From the NCBI GenBank assembly GCA_003445095.1, contig DLVS01000722.1:1-7092 (forward strand): a stretch of DNA of 7,092 bases, given 5' to 3'. Position 1 is the first letter of the stretch; each line of letters starts with the position of its first letter. The position numbers were made by a program, and so were the translations under genes. Of the stretch, positions 1 to 5,908 are shown piece after piece. The notes below the pieces were generated by a model. It ran no database searches, was not told the DNA's origin, and saw nothing but the letters and a program-made list of their open reading frames with translations. This stretch comes from Verrucomicrobiales bacterium (GTDB lineage Bacteria; Verrucomicrobiota; Verrucomicrobiia; Limisphaerales; UBA9464).

Positions 1-1916
1 ATCAAGAACTCGTCACCGGGAAAATCGGTTGAGCCGTCTCCCGCATCCAGAATGAAGGGTTGGGTGTTGATGCGGGCGATCAGGCGCTCTCCCGGGGGTA
101 ACAGCTCCTCCAGTTCGCGATGCATGAAATTCGTTTCCCGCTTGGTCAAGTCACCTCGATGGGAGTTTTTCATCGGCCAATTGATGGTATCCAACGGCAC
201 TCCACGCAGGGTCCACACGGCTCCCGCAGGATCGTACGAGGTGCCGCCGCAAGCCGCGTAAATGAAGTTCCAGATGGGATAACGTTCGGGGCGCTCGAAG
301 GCCCAATGGTCCGCGACGGCCTCGAGATACTTCGCGCGCAGGTCAGGAGAGAACGCGAACCGAACGAGCACCCAATAGGTAAAGAAGGCGAGTTCGTCGT
401 CGCTGTGATTCCATTCGTCGCCCATGTCGTTGCCTTCGTGAATAAACCCGGGAGTCGCAGCGATGAGCTTCATCGGTCTTAGAATGTTGGTGAGGTAGCC
501 GTTTTGTCGAAATAGCTCCTCCGCCTTCTCACGGTATTTCGCTTTACCCGTCATCGTAAACGCGAGCTGGAGACTGGCGATGAGTTCAGCGGAGTTGAGT
601 CGCCGATCCACAATGCTCGGAGGGAACCAGTTCACATACTCGGGATTCCAGCGACCCCACAGGGTGGGCTTTCCATCCACGTCCACCAGGTAAAGATTGT
701 GTTCCAGGATGTGATCAATGATGGGCACATAATTTTTGGCGATTCGGGCGCGTTCGATGGCATTGGTCGCCACGAGTTCCCACATGACCGCGTGGGCAAA
801 GGTCTGCGAGCACATCTCGTCGCTGCTGGTGTGCCCCTTCCACTCCCATCCCGGGTCCTCCGCCGGCCGCCAGCGATCCGTATCGGAGAACTTGAATCCA
901 CGACGCTCCAACGTCCGCGCAAAAAATCCCGGCACGGTAGATATTTCTCGCAGTCGTTCCAGCGCGCCAAACGAGTCCCAGGCTTGGCGCCGGACTTCGG
1001 CTGATTTCGTCACCGCGTATTCGGCGGCCAACGCGCCGAGATAGTAACTGGTCCAACCGCCATCGTTGTCGGTGTCCACCAACTCGCTCGTCGTCAGGTC
1101 GCCCGGGACGGTCATTCTTCGTTCGGCTGTCAGGCCAAAGCGAAGGTTTCGCGAACGGACCTTGCGTTGAAACCAATCGGCCTTGGCCGCGAGCGTCATC
1201 GACCGGAACGCGATCTGGTTCAAGCCGGTCTTCGTGAGGATCCACGCGTTGCCGTCTCGGTCGACCGTCAGATCCACCACGTGATCGTCGCGCAACCAAC
1301 GCGGACCCGCATAATAACGGAAGCGGGGCGGGTCGATTCCAGGTGCTGAAGGCGTAGCATAGCGCGACGGCGCCTCCGTGCGCTCAAAGAACGCCCCCCG
1401 GGTGGAGCCGAACCAAGCTCCGCCCGCGACCGGAACTCGACAGGTGATTTCCGCCCACGGCGCCTTGGGCCGGGCCTCGGGCGTTGGCGCCGGTTGCTTG
1501 GTGGGCTCGACGGTCCCGTCGTCGTTGACCTTGAGACGGGAAAAAGCGCCGACGGGGACTTCGTGGCGGATTCGACCGTTGCGATCGTTCGAGAGCCATT
1601 CATTGCTGAATAAGTAATAGAGGTCGCCCTCGCGAGACACTTCGAGATCCAGTGGGACTCGATCCGCTAACGGCCGGAAACTGCGGTCGAGCGCCAAAGT
1701 GTCGTCGAAGACCCGAGCCACGCCACGATCCGAGAGCACGTAGACAACATTTTCTCGGTCCACGCACACCTTCTTGAACGTCGCTCGATCCAGTTTTGGA
1801 TCGAGCCGAATCCGCACCGCTACGTCCTGCCAAAAGGGCGCGTCTGGAATGGGGGCTGCTTTCAGGAATGTCGTCCAAAGTCCACCGAAGAGAGCGATGG
1901 CGATAGAAATCCGCAT
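1..1916 (-). CDS. Exported propeller/helical-domain protein of unknown function (3' end off window)
   Basis: Reading the minus strand from the ATG at 1916-1914, the frame stays open for 638 codons to the window edge; an in-frame stop at 1940-1938 lies just upstream and no other ATG intervenes, so this start is well supported. Residues 1-20 form a signal peptide: Arg2, a hydrophobic core, then a likely cut after FLKA. Residues about 46-235 hold short beta-propeller-like units (VCVDRENVVYVLSDRG at 51-65; VVDLTVDRDGNAWILTKTG at 213-231, like regulator-propeller repeats). Residues about 240-600 form a second, mostly helical domain with strong motifs: DTDNDGGWTSYYL (281-293), WEWKGHTSSDE (357-367), NHSDDELAFFTYW (503-515) and ERPERYPIWNFIY (541-553). 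I recall these motifs from uncharacterised exported proteins of Planctomycetes and Verrucomicrobia. The tryptophan-rich helical character suggests a six-hairpin, glycosidase-like toroid acting on a glycan, but that is inference. No Shine-Dalgarno is seen. The gene is divergent from hpt. Confidence 0.85.
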   Translation of the reverse strand, partial: MRISIAIALFGGLWTTFLKAAPIPDAPFWQDVAVRIRLDPKLDRATFKKVCVDRENVVYVLSDRGVARVFDDTLALDRSFRPLADRVPLDLEVSREGDLYYLFSNEWLSNDRNGRIRHEVPVGAFSRLKVNDDGTVEPTKQPAPTPEARPKAPWAEITCRVPVAGGAWFGSTRGAFFERTEAPSRYATPSAPGIDPPRFRYYAGPRWLRDDHVVDLTVDRDGNAWILTKTGLNQIAFRSMTLAAKADWFQRKVRSRNLRFGLTAERRMTVPGDLTTSELVDTDNDGGWTSYYLGALAAEYAVTKSAEVRRQAWDSFGALERLREISTVPGFFARTLERRGFKFSDTDRWRPAEDPGWEWKGHTSSDEMCSQTFAHAVMWELVATNAIERARIAKNYVPIIDHILEHNLYLVDVDGKPTLWGRWNPEYVNWFPPSIVDRRLNSAELIASLQLAFTMTGKAKYREKAEELFRQNGYLTNILRPMKLIAATPGFIHEGNDMGDEWNHSDDELAFFTYWVLVRFAFSPDLRAKYLEAVADHWAFERPERYPIWNFIYAACGGTSYDPAGAVWTLRGVPLDTINWPMKNSHRGDLTKRETNFMHRELEELLPPGERLIARINTQPFILDAGDGSTDFPGDEFL

Positions 1917-2241
1917 GGCGCCAAGCAGACCACGAGTTCAGTGCGAGAGGAAGCCGGGAGGGCGTCGCCGCCTTGGGGAGCTTGTGGGTAGCGGGCACCT
2001 CCAAAATCTGGACGCGAATCGGGACCATGAACTTCGTAGGAGTCGACGTGAGGAGGCTCCATCTTGATGCCCAGGCGTGTGATCTCGCGGTGAGGCCGAG
2101 AAAGGCAGAGCCTCGTTACCTCGTCTCCTACGGTTCATGGTAGGCCGCTTCCGGAGGCGTGCGCTCCCATTCGCATTTGCGGAGATTGAACTGAAAGAAT
2201 TGACCGGCTCTTCAAGACCGTCTGTGGTCCGTTCGCCATCA
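1917..2241. other. Divergent intergenic region (about 325 bases) containing a long inverted repeat
   Basis: This gap separates the start of the minus-strand exported protein from the start of hpt, so promoters for both should lie here. I see no convincing -35/-10 pair on either strand. The dominant content is the long imperfect inverted repeat at 2025-2140. The roughly 100 bases on either side of it (1917-2024 and 2141-2241) hold nothing I recognise. The frame of hpt is open upstream to an ATG at 2137, but that ATG lies in the right arm of the repeat and the added residues have no family counterpart. Confidence 0.6.
2025..2140. repeat. Long imperfect inverted repeat / hairpin element
   Basis: Left arm 2025-2059 begins CCATGAAC, then TTCGTAGGAG, and ends GAGGCTC. 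Right arm 2108-2140 begins GAGCCTCG, continues through TCTCCTACG and ends GTTCATGG. When the right arm is reverse-complemented, 29 of 33 positions match the left arm, with a two-base TT bulge at 2033-2034; one mismatch is a G-U-type pair. The 48-base loop (2060-2107) contains a small inner stem, TCTCG (2083-2087) with CGAGA (2097-2101). The outer ends are a perfect 8-base match, so the element has clean boundaries. The preserved ends and intergenic position suggest a mobile or REP/MITE-like repeat. From memory, similar CCATGAAC...GTAGGAGACGA-type sequences recur in Verrucomicrobia genomes, which I could not check. A transcriptional role for hpt or the divergent gene is possible but unproven. 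Confidence 0.75.
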
Positions 2242-2892
2242 ATGACCGCTCGCACAGTTTTGACCCACGTTTACCCGAAAAGGGTTCCAGTCCTGATTTC
2301 TGCCGAGCGGCTGCGTCGTCGGGTGAAACAAATCGCGAACGAAATCACTGCGGACTACGAGGGCAAGGATGTGGTGTTGGTCGCGTTGCTCAGCGGGTCA
2401 GTGATTTTTCTGGCTGACCTTATCCGTCAGCTTCGCCTCCCGCTGCGGTTGGATTTCTTAAGCGCGGCGAGCTACCGGGGCACTCACTCTGGCCCACTCA
2501 AACTCACTCGAGAGCTCAAGTTGGATATCCGCGGAAGACATGTTTTGGTGGTGGACGACATTCTGGATACGGGCTGCACGTTGAAGACGGTCACGAAGCG
2601 GGTCCGGGCATTGCGGCCCGCTAGTGTGAAGACCTGTGTGTTGCTCGATAAACCCGCCGGGCGTCAGGTCAACATGGCAGCGGATTACGTGGGGTTCACC
2701 ATTTCCAACCACTTCGTGGTCGGTTACGGGCTCGATTACAATGAACACTACCGCAACCTGCCATTCGTCGGTGTGCTGCCAGCGGAGATCACTGCGGAGG
2801 CAGGAGGCACGCGGCGCGTTTGTCCGGGGCCACCACCCGCGAAACGCTTCTCCCGTTCCCCGTCGTCCCGTTCACGAGCGCAGCGGAATTGA
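2242..2892 (+). CDS. hpt: Hypoxanthine phosphoribosyltransferase
   Basis: This cytoplasmic purine-salvage enzyme joins hypoxanthine (and usually guanine) to PRPP, giving IMP or GMP and pyrophosphate. With the start at 2242 the product has 216 residues. The type I PRTase signatures are all present: the pyrophosphate loop LLSGS (49-53), the flexible-loop region SYRGTHSG (77-84), the PRPP-binding motif VVDDILDTGCTL (103-114; Asp109 aligns with the family's catalytic base), the purine-contacting lysine in LLDKP (Lys137), and the closing FVVGYGLDY...YRNLPFVGVL block (158-179). The 2242 start is chosen because family homology begins around VPVLISAERL (16-25) and because longer starts run back into a repeat. 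A GTG at 2224 is an alternative. The family normally ends just after YRNLP..GVL, near residue 182; here about 34 Pro/Arg/Ser-rich residues follow, read partly from repeat DNA. No Shine-Dalgarno precedes the ATG. Confidence 0.93.
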   Translation: MTARTVLTHVYPKRVPVLISAERLRRRVKQIANEITADYEGKDVVLVALLSGSVIFLADLIRQLRLPLRLDFLSAASYRGTHSGPLKLTRELKLDIRGRHVLVVDDILDTGCTLKTVTKRVRALRPASVKTCVLLDKPAGRQVNMAADYVGFTISNHFVVGYGLDYNEHYRNLPFVGVLPAEITAEAGGTRRVCPGPPPAKRFSRSPSSRSRAQRN

Positions 2893-2977
2893 AATCGGCT
2901 TCGGATGGAATGCAGTCCTACCACGCGAGGGGCTGGTAGGGGCAAGTTTCACCTCGCCCCCATCTAATCCGCTGCGC
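2878..2977. repeat. Inverted-repeat-bounded element overlapping the end of hpt
   Basis: A perfect 10-base inverted repeat, GCGCAGCGGA at 2878-2887 and TCCGCTGCGC at 2968-2977, encloses 80 bases. Inside it lies a second perfect stem (2917-2940) and weaker nested pairing, GATGG (2904-2908) with CCATC (2960-2964). The hpt stop codon (2890-2892) lies three bases inside the left arm, so the last codons of hpt are part of the element. The arrangement resembles a short palindromic intergenic repeat, or a folded RNA element between hpt and purH. Copy number in the genome is needed to tell these apart. Confidence 0.5.
2917..2940. other. Stem-loop downstream of hpt
   Basis: CCTACCA (2917-2923) and TGGTAGG (2934-2940) are perfect inverted copies separated by 10 bases, CGCGAGGGGC. 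The stem begins 24 bases after the hpt stop codon. There is no T-run after it, so it does not look like a standard intrinsic terminator; it could be a processing or stabilising hairpin or simply the core of the surrounding repeat. Confidence 0.5.
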
Positions 2978-3063
2978 GGGAGAGGCACCGCCGTGAAAAC
3001 ATGGGCAACCTCACGCGCCAAACTCTTCCCCACGTTCCCCGGCGTGAAGTCCACACACCAGAC

Positions 3064-3128
3064 GGGATTGAATGGGGCCGAAGTGGAACACAGCCCACGT
3101 GAAACGTGGCGAGCCTACCACGACGAGG
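3064..3128. repeat. Second, diverged copy of the sequence at 2885-2930, with an internal hairpin
   Basis: The segment starting GGGATTGAATGGGG at 3064 resembles GGAATTGAAATCGG at 2885, both go on to TGGAA (3083-3087 and 2906-2910), and both end in CCTACCACG followed by CGAGG (3114-3128 against 2917-2930, one base of length difference). The 3064 copy carries additional bases that include a perfect hairpin, CCACGT (3095-3100), loop GAA, ACGTGG (3104-3109). The match is imperfect and by eye, so relatedness is likely at the 3' block and weaker across the whole segment. It lies in the 295-base gap between hpt and purH. Confidence 0.4.
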
Positions 3129-3187
3129 GAAACGATCGTCTGCAATTGACGGGCGGGCTTCTCGTTGCGGACGCTTCGCGCCGGTCT

Positions 3188-4762
3188 ATGCCCCGAATCG
3201 CGCGCGCCCTCCTGTCCGTCTCCGACAAATCTGGTTTAGCTCAGTTTGCCCGCGTTTTGGTCTCCGCGGGCATTGAGCTCGTCTCCACCGGTGGAACGGC
3301 CAAAGCGCTGCGAGCCGAAGGATTTTCGGTGATCGAGTTGAGCGATTACACGGGTTTCCCCGAAATGCTCGACGGACGGGTCAAGACGCTGCACCCGAAA
3401 GTCCACGGCGGACTCCTGCATTTACGGAACAATCCGGAACATGTGGCGACGGCCCAGCGCCATGGCATCCCGCCGATTGATCTGGTCGTGGTGAATTTAT
3501 ATCCGTTCGAACAAACCGTCGCGCAGCCTGACGTGTCGGTGCACGACGCGATTGAGAACATTGATATCGGCGGACCGTCCATGCTTCGGAGCGCGGCGAA
3601 GAATTTCGAGTCGGTGACCGTGGTGACTGATCCGGCGGACTACGCCCCAGTGGCCACACAGATCCAGGAAACGGGCGAAACCACGATCGAACTACGGCGC
3701 CAATTGGCTGCCAAAGTGTTTGCCCGAACCGCCGCGTACGACTCGGCCATCGCGTCTTACTGTTCCCGCGCGCTGGTCAAGTCTGGCCCGGAGTCTCCAG
3801 TTCCCTCCCGGCTCACGATCTCCGCTCCACTCGCGCAGTCGCTGCGGTACGGTGAGAACCCGCATCAGCGAGCGGCGCTGTACGGAGCGTTCCAGCAATA
3901 TTTTCAACAACTGCACGGGAAGGAACTGTCGTATAACAACATTCTCGATCTGGCGGCGGCGGCGGCGTTAGTGGCGGAGTTCGCGGACGCACCACCGACG
4001 CTGGCGATTCTCAAACACACGAATCCTTGCGGTGTGGCCCAAGGGAGTACGTTGCGGGAGGCCTGGGATCGGGCCTACGCGACGGACCGCCAGGCCCCGT
4101 TCGGCGGCATTATTGCAGTCAATCGAATCCTCGATCGTGCTGGCGCCGAAGCGATCGCCGAGATTTTCAGCGAGGTCATTGTCGCTCCTGACTTTGCTCC
4201 GGAGGCGCGCACAGTTTTGCAGGCGAAGAAAAGTCTTCGCCTCATGCGCGTGTTGCGAAATCCGGTCACGGCCAGCCCGTTCGACCTGCGCAGTGTCGGG
4301 GCGGAGTCCTATTTGTGGCAGGAGCGCGATCTCAAGGCGGCAGCCCCGAATGAATTGAAAGTGGTGACGCAGCGGGTGCCGTCGGAGAGCGAGTGGAAGG
4401 CGATTCAGTTCGGCCAACGCATCGTCAAACACGTGAAGTCCAATGCCATTGTTTATGTCGGCGCGGATACCACGAGCGGCTTTGGGCAGACACTGGGCGT
4501 TGGCGCGGGTCAAATGAGCCGGGTCGACTCGAGCCGAATTGCGGTGTGGAAGGCGGGCGAAGCGGGACTTTCGTTGAAGGGCAGCGTCGTTTGTTCCGAT
4601 GCTTTCTTCCCGTTTCCGGATGGACTCATTGCGGCGGCTGAGGCTGGGGCTACTGCGGCCGTTCAGCCTGGTGGATCAATCCGCGATGCGGAAGTGATTC
4701 GGGCCGCGGATGAGCGGGGAATGGCGATGGTGTTTACGGGATTCCGGCATTTTCGACATTAG
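3188..4762 (+). CDS. purH: Bifunctional AICAR formyltransferase / IMP cyclohydrolase
   Basis: PurH carries out the last two steps of de novo purine synthesis: formylation of AICAR with 10-formyl-tetrahydrofolate to FAICAR, then ring closure to IMP. The product is 524 residues, a normal full length. The N-terminal MGS-like IMP cyclohydrolase domain (about 1-195) has LLSVSDKSGL (8-17), STGGTAKAL (33-41), LDGRVKTLHPKVHGG (61-75, Lys66 in the known catalytic position) and ENIDIGGPSMLRSAAKN (123-139). The AICAR transformylase domain follows, with LRYGENPHQRAALY (219-232), the catalytic Lys276-His277 in ILKHTNPCG (274-282), APFGGIIAVNR (303-313), VKHVKSNAIVY (413-423), SDAFFPFPDG (470-479) and the family's usual ending RHFRH (520-524). 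The start at 3188 places LLSVSDK at its typical distance from the N-terminus; no Shine-Dalgarno is visible. gpsA follows after 28 bases, probably on the same transcript. Confidence 0.97.
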   Translation: MPRIARALLSVSDKSGLAQFARVLVSAGIELVSTGGTAKALRAEGFSVIELSDYTGFPEMLDGRVKTLHPKVHGGLLHLRNNPEHVATAQRHGIPPIDLVVVNLYPFEQTVAQPDVSVHDAIENIDIGGPSMLRSAAKNFESVTVVTDPADYAPVATQIQETGETTIELRRQLAAKVFARTAAYDSAIASYCSRALVKSGPESPVPSRLTISAPLAQSLRYGENPHQRAALYGAFQQYFQQLHGKELSYNNILDLAAAAALVAEFADAPPTLAILKHTNPCGVAQGSTLREAWDRAYATDRQAPFGGIIAVNRILDRAGAEAIAEIFSEVIVAPDFAPEARTVLQAKKSLRLMRVLRNPVTASPFDLRSVGAESYLWQERDLKAAAPNELKVVTQRVPSESEWKAIQFGQRIVKHVKSNAIVYVGADTTSGFGQTLGVGAGQMSRVDSSRIAVWKAGEAGLSLKGSVVCSDAFFPFPDGLIAAAEAGATAAVQPGGSIRDAEVIRAADERGMAMVFTGFRHFRH

Positions 4763-4790
4763 CCAGATGAGTTCTATAACGTTGCCTTAA

Positions 4791-5771
4791 ATGAATATCA
4801 CCGTGTTGGGCGCCGGGGCCTGGGGAACCGCGTTGGCGTTGGTCCTCTCCCAGAATCGGCATCGCGTGACGCTTTGGGGACATGACGCCGGTCGACTCGC
4901 AGAGGCTGCCTCAGCGCGTGAAAATTCCCGATATCTTCCCGGGGTGACGTTGCCGGTGGAGTTGATCTTCGAGGCCGACTTGGCCGCGGCCGTTAAGGGA
5001 GCCGACGGAGTGGTGGTGTCAGTTCCATCCAGTGCGTTTCGCGAAATTACCGAAAAGCTCGGCGAGTTTCGGGGGTTTACGGTAAGCACCACCAAAGGCA
5101 TCGAGGAGAAGTCGGGGCTGACCATGTGCCAAGTCCTCGCGGAAACAGCACCCCACGCCCAAGTGGCGGCGTTGTCGGGTCCGTCGCTCGCGGCCGAGGT
5201 GGCGCGGGGTGTCCCGACGGCCGTGGTCGCGGCCAGCCTCGATCGGACCGTCGCCCGGGTAGTCCAAGATCTTTTTCATCGGCCGGCCTTCCGCGTCTAC
5301 ACCACGACAGACCTGGTAGGAGTGGAGTTGGGGGGGGCGCTTAAGAATGTGGTCGCGATTGCGGCTGGTGCCTGCGACGGGCTCGGATTTGGCGACAATA
5401 CCAAAGCGGCGTTGATCACTCGCGGGTTGGCGGAAATACGTCGGATCGGAGTCGCGTGCGGCGCCAAGCCTGAAACGTTTTCCGGCCTGAGCGGGATTGG
5501 CGACCTCACCGTGACGTGCTTCAGCAAACTCAGTCGCAATCGCGGGTTTGGGGAACGGTTAGGGAAGGGGGAGGCGCTGGACACGGTGCTCGCTTCAGTT
5601 CGGACGGCGGTGGAAGGCCATCCCACGGCTCGCAGTGCGCACCAGTTGGCGCAGAAGCTTGGAGTCGAGGCGCCCATTACGGCGGAAGTTCACGCCGCGC
5701 TTTACGAAGCCAAATCGCCACGTCGCGCAGTCGCCGAAATCTTGACTCGAGAAACCAAGTCAGAGGAGTAG
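4791..5771 (+). CDS. gpsA: Glycerol-3-phosphate dehydrogenase [NAD(P)+]
   Basis: This cytoplasmic enzyme reduces dihydroxyacetone phosphate to sn-glycerol 3-phosphate, the backbone precursor of phospholipids. At 326 residues it matches the family length. The N-terminal Rossmann domain opens with VLGAGAWGTALA (5-16), with the GxGxxG cofactor loop at Gly7-Gly12; VVVSVPSSAFR (74-84) and STTKGIE (99-105, Lys102) follow, then LSGPSLAAEVARG (128-140). The helical C-terminal domain has GALKNVVAIAAGACDGLGFG (182-201; Lys185 is the family's catalytic lysine), NTKAALITRGL (203-213) and SGIGDLTVTCFSKLSRNRGFG (234-254). The ATG is the only start that places the Rossmann strand correctly. No Shine-Dalgarno is seen in the 28-base gap after purH. 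GpsA more often neighbours plsY; here it follows a purine gene. Nothing is missing from the active site. Confidence 0.97.
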   Translation: MNITVLGAGAWGTALALVLSQNRHRVTLWGHDAGRLAEAASARENSRYLPGVTLPVELIFEADLAAAVKGADGVVVSVPSSAFREITEKLGEFRGFTVSTTKGIEEKSGLTMCQVLAETAPHAQVAALSGPSLAAEVARGVPTAVVAASLDRTVARVVQDLFHRPAFRVYTTTDLVGVELGGALKNVVAIAAGACDGLGFGDNTKAALITRGLAEIRRIGVACGAKPETFSGLSGIGDLTVTCFSKLSRNRGFGERLGKGEALDTVLASVRTAVEGHPTARSAHQLAQKLGVEAPITAEVHAALYEAKSPRRAVAEILTRETKSEE

Positions 5772-5908
5772 AGGCTCCGGGGTACCGTTGATTCTGGTGA
5801 CCGCCACCGAGTGAGAGGGAGCGTTCGCGGCTGTAACCAAATCGGTCTCGTGTTGGTCTGTTAACAATTAGCCCGACTGGGAAAACCTGCCTGAAGATCG
5901 AACCTCCC

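Larger units (their letters stand above)
2893..3187. other. Repeat-containing gap between hpt and purH
   Basis: About 295 bases separate the two genes, far more than within a tight operon. The purH frame is open backwards through the gap, but the encoded residues have no PurH counterpart and are of mixed, non-conserved composition. The left part belongs to the inverted-repeat element, the right part includes the diverged direct-repeat copy, and the stretch at about 2978-3063 holds nothing I can name. I see no clear promoter, T-tract terminator, tRNA or riboswitch. Confidence 0.5.

Noticed and set aside
120..1617. Several open frames on the plus strand and in other minus frames across the left third
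   Set aside because: They are arginine/proline-rich antisense or shifted readings of the continuous minus-strand gene 1-1916, whose frame has a signal peptide and conserved motifs.
2137..2241. Upstream extension of hpt from an ATG at 2137
   Set aside because: That ATG lies in the right arm of the long inverted repeat, and the added 35 residues have no counterpart in the family; homology begins after 2242.
1600..2255. Minus-strand open frames upstream of the exported protein
   Set aside because: They overlap the true gene start in other frames or read through the inverted repeat, and show no recognisable protein features.
2917..2940. Rho-independent terminator after hpt
   Set aside because: The stem is real, but no T-run follows, so I list it only as a stem-loop.
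2636..3187. Long in-frame extension of purH starting inside hpt
   Set aside because: It overlaps hpt coding sequence out of frame and crosses repeat DNA; PurH homology begins exactly at the ATG at 3188.
3952..3967. Run of GGC triplets inside purH
   Set aside because: It encodes a short alanine run in a helix of the transformylase domain where alanines are common; five units are not notable in GC-rich coding DNA.
5772..5908. Promoter or terminator between gpsA and the Ig-like gene
   Set aside because: Only an 8-base palindrome and short weak stems are present; no -35/-10 pair or T-tailed hairpin that I could support.
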